From the NCBI GenBank assembly GCA_905178155.1, contig CAJINV010000003.1, positions 7,735,882-7,799,881 on the forward strand: 64,000 bases of DNA, in the 5' to 3' direction. Below are positions 1-10,404 of this stretch, one piece after another (the first letter of the stretch is position 1; the number at the start of each line of letters is the position of its first letter). The notes beneath the pieces were generated by a model. The model saw nothing but the letters and a program-made list of their open reading frames with translations, searched no databases and had not been told where the DNA came from. Both the position numbers and the translations under genes were made by a program. Source of the stretch: Amoebophrya sp. A120 (Eukaryota > Sar > Dinophyceae > Syndiniales > Amoebophryaceae).

Positions 1-608
1 TCCAGCTGTACTACGATCGTCCATCTCCCAGGTCTCATCGTTTTCACTCTCTCAGAAAGTCGTGAATACAATAAAACGTCGGCACAGCAAGCACGTGCAC
101 TGTATGCCGATGTGCGATGTCAAAGTTCTTTTCGTGCAATCGTCCAGCTTTTTTTTGCAAACTGATTCACCAAGTCGAATTCGTCCCAAGAAAACGTCGT
201 CTAAGAAACCAAGTTTGATTTTTTACGTTCGTACGAAAAAGCACCTCAGTGCAGCAACGCTGGCGGAAATTTTCGTACTTCGTGCTGTACATTTTTTATC
301 GCAATAAAATGCAAAATTGCAAGGCCATTTTTACCGACCTTTGTATTATGTTACACCCTTGAGTTCTAGGTAGAAGCCCTTTTTCCAATGCAAATTCTTT
401 CTAAAAGACGCTCGCCCCATCTGAGCCGCGGCTTCGCGACCTGTAACGAGCTATAAACTTGTTTCCCCCAGCAGCAACGTGGCGCTTTACTGTATAATTA
501 TGTGGTTGTGAATAACCCTTGACCAACCACCGTCCGCCATTCTACTGTGTGCCTTGACGTAGTGTAGTCCTCGTCCCATTCGGATCATCATATCCAGCCC
601 ACGGGAAG
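1..608. other. Left-edge spacer and 5' leader of the first gene
   Basis: No convincing coding region. The sequence is AT-richer than the exon that follows, with several T-runs, and presumably holds the promoter and 5' UTR of the gene starting at 609. A short 81-codon open frame at 62-307 has no protein-like composition. Confidence 0.5.
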
Positions 609-3600
609 ATGTCGGGAGGTTTTTTCATTGCGCCGAAGAACAAGGGGCCCAGCCGAGAGGAGGGTTTGGTGGCGATGCGGCGGTCGCTGGGGTTGGAAGT
701 CGCCGAGGAGGAGCCCCCAGATCCGGTGGAGGAGAAGAAGTCGCGCAAGGGACGCAAGCTGCGAATCCTGGCGGAGATGGAGGCCGAGGAGGAGGCAAAG
801 AAGCGCAAAAAGCCGAAGCCGCCGGCCACCATCATCGGCACGCTGACGCGCCCGATCCGGGACAAGTTCAAGGGCGTGGACGTGAAGCACGAGGTGAAGA
901 ACTACGTGAAGAAGGAGCTTCTGCACCGGCGGAACTTTCGCGGCGGGGAGTTTTACCTCCGGGTGTTTTTGTTTTTGACCGCGGTGCTGTTCCTCATCCT
1001 GTACGAGATGCAGCAAGCGGCGGTGGCCAAGTACACGCTGGCTTTTTGCAAAATGAGTGGTTTCATGGAGCCCTGCGACAGCGGCGAGTGTTCGCTGATC
1101 ATCAGCGTGCGGACGATGGAAAACCCGGGCCTAGAGATCTACCAGCGCGGCTGGTTCCCGGAAACCGAGCCCGACGGCAACGACATCGTGTTCGTGGACA
1201 AGGAGATCTTCTCCTGCTGCCCGCTGTCCAACTGCTGCGGGTTCGCGTTCGAACCTCCCGGGCAGGAGGGGAGCCCGATGATTCAGCAGGTCTTCTGCGA
1301 CTCGGACGAGTTCGGGGGCGGCTGCGGGCCGGACCCATGGCAGTGCTACTTCGAGGAGTACCTCACGCCCTACGAGGTTACGGGCCTGCAGGTGGGCCGG
1401 CCCTGGGATGGCAGCGAGTTCGAAGTAATTTCCATCCTGTTCTGGGTATTCTTGATTCTCACCTACTGGCGAAAAATTTACGCGCTCTACAACGCGAGCA
1501 AGGAGTACGGCAAGAAAGCAGTGCTCTCGCTGCCGTGGTTTTTACGCGGGATCCTGTGGTGGACCCGATACGCCTTCGTCCACGTTTTCATGATCCCCGC
1601 AACAAAAGGTACAGATGTTTTCAGTTTTTTCTGTCGCATATGAAATTTGTACTTTAGGCATATTTCGCTTTTATCGACATTGTCGATAGGCATATTTCGC
1701 TTGGAACAATTGTCGTCCTAGCACATGATCGTCCGTGCATACGTGAGAAAAGTAGTTTTCGAGCAAGCAGAAAAGCAGCTATCGACGAAAAAACAAAAAT
1801 GAATTCCATAACAGCCATTGACGTGGTGAGCACAGTGTTTGGGATCCCGTTTCTCGTGGAGCGGCACAACGAGCGAATGATTTGGATCCGATGGATGAGC
1901 CAATTTGCGCAGCTCCCGGAACCACCCACGGAGAGCGAGAGCGAGGAGGAGCACCACACGGTCCAGGAGGTGGTGGAACATGTTATGGAAATCGTAAAGA
2001 AGGCCAAGTACCCCAGCATGAAGAAGCAGCTGAAGCCGCTGATCAAGCCGCTCCCCTTTCAGTGGAGCAACCGCACGGCCGTGCCCGAGGAGTTGATCAA
2101 GCGGCTGCGCATCGCCGACGCGCTGGAGCGGGACCGCGCGATGTACAAGCCGGACTACCTCAAGGAGGAGCGGCACAAGTACGACGCGGCGTTTTCCAAC
2201 CCCCTGAGGCTCGGGATCGGGAAGGTCAAGAAGGTGGAGGCGATCCAGGCGTTCGGTCCGGCGTTGCGGCCCAAGGGCTTCGTCACGCCGCCCGCGACAC
2301 CTCCGCCCGAGGAGAAAAGTAAAAAGGAGGAGAACGAGGAACGGCCGTCTCGGCTCGTCCGAGGGCGGATAGCGTCCCGCGAACAACCCGACGTCGGGGG
2401 CGACACGAAGGCCGCCGCGGCGAAGAAGAAGCCGCAGCGCGTGACCTCCTCCGAGGACGACGAAGATGGCGAGGAGGAGGGAGAGGAGCTGGATTCGGAC
2501 GACCCGCGGGCCGGGCCGCAGAAGTACGTGCGGAAAGCGAAGGTGCAGGAGCCCAGCATGGGCACGGTAGAAATCCCGGTGGACGTCGGCGAAGATGAGT
2601 CGCTCTACTCGCCCGACGATGCGAGGTCGCGGAGCGCCTCGCCCTCCATCGCGCCCGCCTCGCCCCGACCACCGGAAGCCGGCACCGCCGCTGCGATCGC
2701 GAAGGCGGCCGCGGACAAGAAGGCGGCGATGAAAGGGGACGGGTTCAGTCGCCCGGAGCAGAAGGTGGCGCCGCCGAAGAAGGACGAGTTGGAGATGACG
2801 CCGGAGGAGTACAAGAAGCACGTGGAGGAGCGCGAGAAGCGCAACAAGTTCAAGCGCATGCGCGGGGAGCCCACCAGCTCCGACGAGGAGCGGGCGGCGC
2901 TGACCCGGGAGCTGGGCAACCTGCAGGCGGCGGAGCGGGACGCCGGCACCTTCGCGGACCGCGGCAACGTGCTCGGCGTGGTCAGCATGATGCGGCGCAC
3001 TGCAAACAAGCTGGCGGAGCGCAAGCGCAAGCGCGACAACGCACGGTTGGTGCGGGAGCAGACCGGCGTCAGTCGCACGCAGGCGGAAATCATGCGGCTC
3101 CCCTTCGACCGGCGGGATGGTCCCGACTTCCGGATCCGCACGCGCACCGACATGCAGATTCTGGAAACCACGCCCACGCTGGAGAAACTGAAGGCCGAGG
3201 CGTTCCCGACCGAGGAGGACGAACACTGCTACCAGTGGCGCGCCGTCGCGTTCCAGAACCGGCTGGCCCGGGACTCGACAATTTTCCGGTACAACCCGGA
3301 GTGGCACCGGGAGGGGAAGTTCCAGCCCCCGCTGCAGCAGGTGCGCGGCAACCTGGTGGTGCACAAACAGGAGTTACCGCACGCGGAGCACATGCAAAAG
3401 CTCCGGGAAACGCTGTGGTACTTCCGGGACCAGCGCGAGTACCACGCGAAACACGTGACGGGCGACCAGGAGCACTGGATGAAGCTGCTGGACGGCTACA
3501 AGCTGTGGTGCCGCAAGGCGAAGTTCATGAAGGGCTTCGACCGCAAGCACGCCCCGGACCTGGACTTCCTGTTCGCCGACCAGGAGGGGCAGGGCAAGGC

Positions 3601-4027
3601 GCTGGACACGCAGTCCCTCAGCGCGGTCGCCACCAAGATGTTCGAGACGGAGAGCGACATCCCGGACCACGTCCGCAGCAAGGTGCAGAAGGACCTGGGC
3701 ACGTTCGCGCTGGGCGCGATCTGCGCGGACGAGCTGGGTCTCCTGCCCCACCGTGTGCGCCACGTGCCCACCTCCAGTCGCCTGCTCATCAACCAGGGGC
3801 GCAAGCGGAAGGACGTCGGGTTGTGGCAAAACACCGCGGTGGAGGAGCGGGAACCGGGTTTCGTCCGCTGGTTCGCGGAGCCGGGAAAACGCAGGCGGCA
3901 GGTGTCCCCCGAGCAGCAGCAAAGAAGGGCGGCGAAGAAAACGGCCATGGTCGAAAAGGAGGAGGAAAGCAAAAACGCACCGATGCTGACGTTCAACTGG
4001 AAAAAGCTAATCGGGCTTGAAGGATAG
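609..4027 (+). CDS. Large membrane protein with Cys-rich segment and long charged tail, function unknown
   Basis: Two exons, 609-1608 and 1779-4027, joined by a GT-AG intron (GTACAG...AAGCAG). The join keeps the frame and gives 1082 residues. The N-terminus is very basic/acidic (residues 1-110). A hydrophobic helix lies at about 115-135 and a second at about 270-290. Between them is a Cys-rich stretch with CC and C-x-x-x-C pairs, probably disulphide-bonded in a lumenal or extracellular loop. A third weakly hydrophobic segment follows around 315-332, just before the intron. The remaining 700 residues are charged and low-complexity, with acidic and Lys/Glu-rich runs, and are probably cytosolic. 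I recognise no family. The ATG at 609 has a purine at -3 and is the first in frame. The exon structure is well supported; the function is not known. Confidence 0.8.
1656..1702 (+). repeat. Direct repeat flanking a small palindrome inside an intron
   Basis: AGGCATATTTCGCTT occurs at 1656-1670 and again at 1688-1702. Between the copies is the near-perfect inverted repeat TATCGACA-T-TGTCGATA (1672-1688). It lies in the intron of the first gene (1609-1778). Confidence 0.8.
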
Positions 4028-4686
4028 AGGATAATAACCCATGCCCGCAGTAGCTGGCGTTCCCGCACAGCATGTATGATTTCTGTTTTGTTCTCGTATA
4101 CTTTCCTAGTTTTCGCACGCTGGTGTACTTGTTTGTTATTTGAAAGGGGCTGGCCTCCTGTCAAAAAAGTTGGAATGTTCGTATGTACATCAATTATGTT
4201 TCCCTTGTTTCTTTTTTTACCCATTGAATGAATGACCCGACTACGCTAGATGAATCTACCCCGAATGTGCACTTCCTGAATCCTTGCGCAATTGCATTTT
4301 TGAATTCTTTGAGTGGCGGTATAATTTTGCTATCAAGAAAAAAATTGCTAATTTTTTTGGTTTGACTTTTCTTCCGTGCTCACCGGGTTTGACAGCACCG
4401 TATGTGTTCGAATGTACGTCTTCAACGTGGTTACTGCTCAGGTCGTTTGTGCCTAATCGAATTCGTGCCTACTTTGAGTCATGCCTTTTTGCTAATTTCC
4501 ACTGATATGTTCCAAATTGCAATAAAGTATATTGGTTGTGATCTGATCGTCATCGTCATCGTCTCCTCTCCTCTCCTCGCTCGGAAGCAATTGCTGATTT
4601 CAAGTTGCGATGGTGTGCCTGCGCTGCAAGAATTATTGGTGTCAAATCATATTCATGTTGTCGTCTATGCATGGGTCGTACTAGAA
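4028..4686. other. Spacer between genes 1 and 2
   Basis: AT-rich intergenic sequence. The open frame of the next gene extends upstream to 4402, but the translated part before 4687 looks like random hydrophobic sequence, so I treat it as leader. Confidence 0.5.
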
Positions 4687-6264
4687 ATGGCAACAACGTC
4701 GAGTAGTGCGGTGCAGCTGTACACGCGGCAGCACGTTTGGATACGATTGTCCAAGAAAACGCAGCGGTGCCTGGTCGGAATTACGCGAACCGGGGTGAGT
4801 ATGCTGGACTCGGAAGTGGCACGGGTGCGGTTGCCAGCAGTTGGGTCCTATCTGGACTCCAGGCGCCCGCCGGATCGCGAGCCTGACTATCAGCGTCTGA
4901 AGCGGGGGGCTGCACTGCGCGAGGCGGAGGCCGAGGCAGAACTGCGTTTTCGAAGTGGCATTTCAGGATCAACACTAGACCAGCAGCGAGTGATGGCAAG
5001 GCGGAATCGGGATTTGTCGCAGGTTGGCGTTCGCCCACCATGGGCGACGGCAAACGCCGCCGCGTACCGACAGCGGCCCAACCTCGCGCGAGAAAAGCTG
5101 GCTTGCGAACGCAGGTCGCAATGGCTGGATGCGCTGCTCGACAGCCCCGAGGAATTAGAGGCTGCCGTGGCCAAGGACAGGGAAACCGCCAGTGGGTTTG
5201 TATCCGACTTCAAGAATAATTACACGGAAGGAGAGGATTCTCTTCGCGCTGGAAGAACAGGAGGCTCGACGCGAGGAGTCAAGAGCGTTGATGTACTATC
5301 CCATGAGTGCAGCAGCCCTTTCGTGTTACTAGAGGGGTTGTACGCGGAAGCGACTCTGCGTGTACCCCTGAGTGGAAGAGTTGTGGCGGTGAACCAACGG
5401 CTCACGGACTCCCCGTGGCTGGTCTCGCACCATCCAGAAGACCAGGGGTGGCTCTGCGAACTGCAGCTAGAAGACATCCCGAACCACCTGTACGCAGTCT
5501 GGAAGACCCCTGCGAAGCAGCGGACGCGGGAGAGGTTCGGTGCTTGCGTTGTTCCCGGCCCCGAGGGCCGCAGTTTGTACGACCACGATAGTGCAGAAGA
5601 AATAATGAACTGCGCAGAGCTGCAAGCCGCCATCACAGCTGACCAAAGCGACGGCTTCTCTTTTCCAGACACAACATCAGCGCCGCACACAGAGGCGCAG
5701 CTGCTGAGAGAAAACCACGACACTAGACATGACAAACAATTGCAACCAGAATCAGCCGCAAGGGGCAGCGAATTCCTTCTACGGCGAGACTATGTAGCTT
5801 TCGTGCAGCAGCAGGCGCAACATGACGGGGTGCTTGCAGCGTCTTCTAACACGTCTGCGCGAACAAGGGGAGACGGGGCCCACGCGGGTAAGAATATTAT
5901 GACTCGGAGCAAGGAGAATCTGATGCTGCAGCATCTACCGCCGGAGTCTTGGCCTGCCGCGCAATTTTTGTCTGCGGTAGAGGCGGAGGAGTTGCTGGCG
6001 CGAGACGACGCGGACGTGTGTAACTTTCTCCGGCGTGAACTGTGTCTATCTGGCATAACTGAATGGGAAACGCTGCTCGTGTTCCCGCCGGAGGTAGATA
6101 GCTACCAACGGGATCGACTGCATCGGCTTGCGCGGCAGCTGCAGATCTCGTCGGCAACGCAAGAAGATACAAGAACAGATGTGAGTTGGCCCCGGGTTGT
6201 CATGATGCGGCTACAGGACGAAAATACTACAATTGATGCGACAAGACGAGATGTGCGGCAGTAA
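4687..6264 (+). CDS. GcvH-like protein without lipoyl lysine, with a large internal insertion
   Basis: 525 residues from the ATG at 4687. The N-terminal part reads like glycine-cleavage H protein: YTRQHVWIRL, then VGIT, then RLPAVGSYL. The fold resumes about 150 residues later with VLLEGLYAEATL, VPLSGRVVAVN, LTDSPWLV and a Gly-Trp. In H protein the lipoylated Lys lies in the ESVKAASD segment. The aligned position here is Tyr (LLEGLYAEA, about residue 217), so it cannot be lipoylated at the usual site. The insertion (about 55-205) is charged, Arg/Glu-rich and probably helical. A further 250 residues after the domain are unrelated and low-complexity. It is therefore not a normal H protein of the glycine decarboxylase complex, and a scaffolding or binding role is possible. 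The frame also opens upstream (4402), but 4687 fits the domain start best. No intron is needed. Confidence 0.7.
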   Translation: MATTSSSAVQLYTRQHVWIRLSKKTQRCLVGITRTGVSMLDSEVARVRLPAVGSYLDSRRPPDREPDYQRLKRGAALREAEAEAELRFRSGISGSTLDQQRVMARRNRDLSQVGVRPPWATANAAAYRQRPNLAREKLACERRSQWLDALLDSPEELEAAVAKDRETASGFVSDFKNNYTEGEDSLRAGRTGGSTRGVKSVDVLSHECSSPFVLLEGLYAEATLRVPLSGRVVAVNQRLTDSPWLVSHHPEDQGWLCELQLEDIPNHLYAVWKTPAKQRTRERFGACVVPGPEGRSLYDHDSAEEIMNCAELQAAITADQSDGFSFPDTTSAPHTEAQLLRENHDTRHDKQLQPESAARGSEFLLRRDYVAFVQQQAQHDGVLAASSNTSARTRGDGAHAGKNIMTRSKENLMLQHLPPESWPAAQFLSAVEAEELLARDDADVCNFLRRELCLSGITEWETLLVFPPEVDSYQRDRLHRLARQLQISSATQEDTRTDVSWPRVVMMRLQDENTTIDATRRDVRQ

Positions 6265-6723
6265 ATGGTTTGGACGAATGATCATCCTGCAGACGACCAG
6301 GAGCTTATTTAGTAGAATATCGATTTTATTCATATTCTTGCAACGCTTGGTGATTTAACTTTTCATGCAAGCTACAGCTGTGGGCACCACACCTGCTGCT
6401 CTGTGGACGAATCAATGCGATGTTTTTTGTCTTTTTTTCTTTACGAGGGTAGCGGTAGTTGTGCGCCGTGATTGAGCGAAGATACTGCAAGTAAGCAGAG
6501 CGAGGATTCGCGTCTTCTAACCTGAAATTATTGACCACTCCGGTTTACCCAAAGAGAAAGGCACTGGGCAAGGAGCGCACTTCTCTACTCGTCGGCTTTT
6601 TCTTTTTACCTTTAGCCGTTTCAGTGCAATTTGGCTCGTTCTTTGCGTAGTTTCCCTAGAATTTATCATGCGTGAGGCTCCTGCAATGTCGTGACCGTTT
6701 ACGTCGGAAAAAACTCTTGCGTC
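6265..6723. other. Spacer between genes 2 and 3
   Basis: No coding signal. The two ATGs at 6668 and 6686 upstream of the next gene share a frame that stops at 6692, so the functional start is taken as 6724. Confidence 0.5.
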
Positions 6724-9549
6724 ATGACCAGCGAGAAAGTGGTTCACTACCGAGCCTCCCGGGCTTGGATCGAGGAGAAGTTCCGACACGACGTAACGAT
6801 CGAGGTTGATCTGGGCACGGGGAAGGTCATAAATGTCGTCGATGGGACGAAGGGCGACAGTACCAGTAGCATACCAAGGAATAAAGGGAGCGCAGCACCA
6901 GCGAAAGTGATTGACCTGCCGGAGAATGTACTCGTGATGCCGGGGTTCGTGAATTGTCACTCGCACGCGTTTCAGCGGGGCCTCCGCGGGAAGGGCGAGG
7001 AGGGCAAGGGCGATTTCTGGACGTGGCGCCAGGGAATGCACCGTCTGGTGACAGAGCTGGAGGAAGAGTCTTTCAAGAAGCACTGTCTGCGTTGCTTTTT
7101 GGACATGCGGGACGCGGGAGTCACGTCCGTCGGGGAGTTTCACTACTTTCACCACGGAAGGGAAAAACTACAAGCAGCGGCGTCAAGCACGTCCTCGAAG
7201 AATTCTACTTGGGCGTACCGGTACGACGACCTGATTCTGCAGGCGGCAAAGGAGGCGGGTATCCGGATCGTGCTGCTTTCGGCCTACTACGCCCGCGGGG
7301 GCGTGCAGCAGCCTGAATTGAACGCCGGGCAGAAGCGGTTTCGTACGACGGTGGGGAAGGACGGGTCGGACCGCGGGTCCGTGCAGTCGTTCCTGCGTGA
7401 CCAGGTGGAAGGATGTGCCGTGCAGTGCGAGAAAACGCAATCGGTCGGCGTGGTGGCGCACAGCATTCGCGCCCTGACGGTGGAAGATCTGCGAGAGCTC
7501 GTGGGCTACGCAAAGAGAACGAACCGCCCGTTTCACATGCACATGGAGGAGCAGCGACAGGAAATTGAGCAGTGCAGGGCGGGCAACGGCGGCCGCACGC
7601 CGTTGCGGTGCTTTCTGGACGCCAGTCCGCCTGGCGATTTGTCCTACTGCACGCTGGTGCATTGCACGCATTCAAACGGGCCCGACATGGCCGAATACAT
7701 GGGGAAGCGGGGTGGCAACGTCTGCGTCTGCCCACTGACGGAGGGATCGCTTGCGGACGGGCTGCCGCACGAAATCACGCAGCGGCCCGATCGAGTGGTC
7801 GTCGGATCGGACTCGAACTTGCGCATCGATTTGCTCGAGGAGGCACGGTGGCTAGAGTACGGTCAGCGTGTGCGCACAGAGGAGCGAGGCCACTTTGGCG
7901 TGTCGGATCTGGTTCGCGTGCTGACGACTAACGGGGCGCGGTCGTTGGGTCTGCCCGTGGGAAAAATAGCGCGCGGCCACTTTGCGGACTTTGCGCTACT
8001 GGACTGCAGCGTGCCGGTGCTGCAGAACGCGTTGGCGACGGGCGAAGAGTGTCTCGCGGCCTGCCTCTTCGGCTGTTCGGGGGCGGAAGTAGTGGCTGGG
8101 ACAGTTGTCGGCGGGGAACTTCGTGCGCGCCCGAACAGCACGATGCCGCGTATTTTGCAGCCATGGATTCTTGAGGGCGTCAGTGGTGGCAAGAACTACA
8201 CTATTGGCACTACTTCCGGGACGAGCGGGGGTGCACTCACGCGAGACGAGCGCTGCGATTGCCGATGGCGCGTGGATATGATCGAAGAGTGTGAGCCGGT
8301 TTTAGAGGGGCCGCAAGGTCGTGGTCTTGGGAAGGACTCCAGCCCAGCAGGAGCACCGCAGCAATCGCAGCAGAAAACAGCGGAGAACTTGCAGCAGATT
8401 TTGCAGCACCCCGCACCCGATGTGGTCGATCTCGCTCGGGCGTTGATCGACATCGACTCGGTTTCTGGCACGGAGGTGCCCATGGCCAACGCGCTGTCAA
8501 CGTGGTTCCAGGCGCACGGCTACGACCTGGACCTGCAGTCCGTCGAGCCGGAGACTGGGAAGCCTGGCGGCGGGTCGCGCTTCAACGTGCTCGCGTGGCC
8601 GAAAGGCACCAGAGTTGCGGACTTGCCCATCATTTTCAACACGCACATAGACGTGGTGCCGCCATACTTTCCCAGCGACCTCAAGCTCGACAAAGACGGA
8701 CGGGAAATCTTGACTGGGCGCGGCGCGTGCGACACCAAGTCTTTGATCGCAGCGATGCTGCTCAGCGTGCAAACGCCAATCCTGAAGCCGCACCGGCAGA
8801 AGATCGGTTTTCTCTTCGTGGTGTCGGAGGAGACCACGCACCAGGGTATGAAAAAGGCGAACGCGCTGCCGTTGGACAGCTTGAAATATCTGATCGTGGG
8901 GGAACCGACGGCGGGCAAGGTGATGCGGTACCAAAAAGGCATTCTAAAAGTGAAGATCGACTGCGAGGGCGTTGCGGCGCACAGCGGGTACCCACATCTC
9001 GGGGTGAGCGCCACGGAGCTGCTGCTGGATGTGCTGGAGAAAGTTCGGAAGACGGATTTTCCCAGCTCGAAACTGATCGGGCAAACCGACTGCAACATCG
9101 GTTTTCTGGACGGGGGGCAAGCGATCAACGCGCTGCCGGAGCGCGCAAGTGCGAGCTTGATGTTCCGACTGGTGTCGAAGCCTGAGGTGGTTTGGGTGGA
9201 GTTGGAGAAAATTCTTAGTGACGCAAACCAGAAGGCCGGGCAGGAACGGGTGCGTCTCACGAAGATCAGCGAAAACGCGCCGGTAGACCTCACGCACGTG
9301 GACAAGTATTTGGGAAAAAGCGGGAACTGGCAATTTGGAACCGCCTGCTTCAATACGGACATCCCGTACCTGCAGACTTCCGCCAAAGCCTTTCTGTACG
9401 GACACGGAGACATTTGCGACGCGCACTGCCCTCGGGAGTTCATCGGCATCGAGGACTTGCGAAACTGCGTCACCGCGTACGCGCAGCTGGCAAGTCAACT
9501 GTTGCTCTTTGAAGAAGCGTCCGCCTTTCCACCCGCCTCGAAACTGTAG
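6724..9549 (+). CDS. Fusion: formiminoglutamate deiminase (HutF-like) + M20 amidohydrolase (ArgE/DapE-like)
   Basis: One uninterrupted ORF of 941 residues. Residues about 1-460 are an amidohydrolase with HutF motifs: metal site HSH in VNCHSHAFQRG (about 76-85), FWTWR, VTSVGEFHYFHH, metal-site HMHMEEQ (about 263), LVHCTH (about 310) and VVGSDSNLR with the catalytic Asp (about 358-366). HutF converts N-formimino-glutamate to N-formyl-glutamate and ammonia in histidine breakdown. After a Gln-rich linker, residues about 545-930 are an M20 metallopeptidase: H-x-D in NTHIDVVPP, metal Asp in GRGACDTK, the Glu pair in VVSEET, VGEPT, AHSGYPHLG and the last His in HGDICDAHC. All metal ligands appear present in both halves. 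M20 relatives remove acyl groups from amino acids, so the second half could remove the formyl group made available by the first (inference). No organelle-targeting peptide is obvious. Confidence 0.88.
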   Translation: MTSEKVVHYRASRAWIEEKFRHDVTIEVDLGTGKVINVVDGTKGDSTSSIPRNKGSAAPAKVIDLPENVLVMPGFVNCHSHAFQRGLRGKGEEGKGDFWTWRQGMHRLVTELEEESFKKHCLRCFLDMRDAGVTSVGEFHYFHHGREKLQAAASSTSSKNSTWAYRYDDLILQAAKEAGIRIVLLSAYYARGGVQQPELNAGQKRFRTTVGKDGSDRGSVQSFLRDQVEGCAVQCEKTQSVGVVAHSIRALTVEDLRELVGYAKRTNRPFHMHMEEQRQEIEQCRAGNGGRTPLRCFLDASPPGDLSYCTLVHCTHSNGPDMAEYMGKRGGNVCVCPLTEGSLADGLPHEITQRPDRVVVGSDSNLRIDLLEEARWLEYGQRVRTEERGHFGVSDLVRVLTTNGARSLGLPVGKIARGHFADFALLDCSVPVLQNALATGEECLAACLFGCSGAEVVAGTVVGGELRARPNSTMPRILQPWILEGVSGGKNYTIGTTSGTSGGALTRDERCDCRWRVDMIEECEPVLEGPQGRGLGKDSSPAGAPQQSQQKTAENLQQILQHPAPDVVDLARALIDIDSVSGTEVPMANALSTWFQAHGYDLDLQSVEPETGKPGGGSRFNVLAWPKGTRVADLPIIFNTHIDVVPPYFPSDLKLDKDGREILTGRGACDTKSLIAAMLLSVQTPILKPHRQKIGFLFVVSEETTHQGMKKANALPLDSLKYLIVGEPTAGKVMRYQKGILKVKIDCEGVAAHSGYPHLGVSATELLLDVLEKVRKTDFPSSKLIGQTDCNIGFLDGGQAINALPERASASLMFRLVSKPEVVWVELEKILSDANQKAGQERVRLTKISENAPVDLTHVDKYLGKSGNWQFGTACFNTDIPYLQTSAKAFLYGHGDICDAHCPREFIGIEDLRNCVTAYAQLASQLLLFEEASAFPPASKL

Positions 9550-10404
9550 TAAGCAACATTTTGCATCATGACAAGATCTATTTCTGACGCTAGTGTGGGA
9601 ATGAATGGTGGTAATAAATGAATGTGGTATAATTGAAGTAGTAGTCGAGGAGAAGGTAGCCGGAATTGTAGCGTTTTGAAAAATTCACAAAAGGTCGCCG
9701 GATGCTGGAGGACCGGCATCAAAGAGGCATCGAGTTTAAGAGCTTTTCGATGCGCTATAAGCCGAGACTGCGATTGGCACTACGTTTGTTGAAGTTGAGG
9801 TACTACTAGGTTGTCACTCAACGTGAACTCTTCCTAACTGAACGCACCGAAGTACCCAGATGATTTTTTGAAGGATGATCACTATCACAGGTTGAACAGT
9901 TCGCTTGTTGTTCTACAATTCGAAGCATGCCGCTCGTGATACGTGTAGACTTTTAGTACGGACATGGAGAATCGTCTCTTGCCCGAAGTCTCGACAGAAT
10001 TAAGACGCTGTATTTCGTTGCTCGGAGTCGTGAATTCAGAGTGAAATAGAATCCACAAAGCAGTTTCTGGTCGTCATTCGTAAAGGTTTCGGGTCGTAAA
10101 AGAAGAAGTTCGTGGAGTGGGTCGTTCTCGAGAAGTGATGTCTTCGGAAGAAAATGGGCTGCGGAATTTTTCTGCAATGCTCAAAAGCAAATGCAAATCG
10201 ACCATTTTTACTGCTAAGAATGAAAGCATCTTCCACTGACTTTTAGCGCCGTGAGGACTCTTTTGTGTACAAAACAAGAGCGCTTGCTTACTGCTAAGTA
10301 GCTTAGTGAATAACAACTTCCATAGACTTTGTCAATTTCTCTTCTGGTTTTCGCCAGAAAAAGTTTGCCACGTCTCTTGCGCAACAAGTTCACATGCAAC
10401 GGGA
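9550..10404. other. Spacer between genes 3 and 4
   Basis: About 850 bases, AT-richer than the flanking exons, with no coding or RNA signal that I can support. It probably holds the 3' UTR of the fusion gene and the promoter of the RRM gene. Confidence 0.45.

Noticed and set aside
1718-3364. 548-codon - strand frame opposite the first gene
   Set aside because: Mirror frame of GC-rich coding sequence. The + strand protein is continuous across a proper GT-AG intron.
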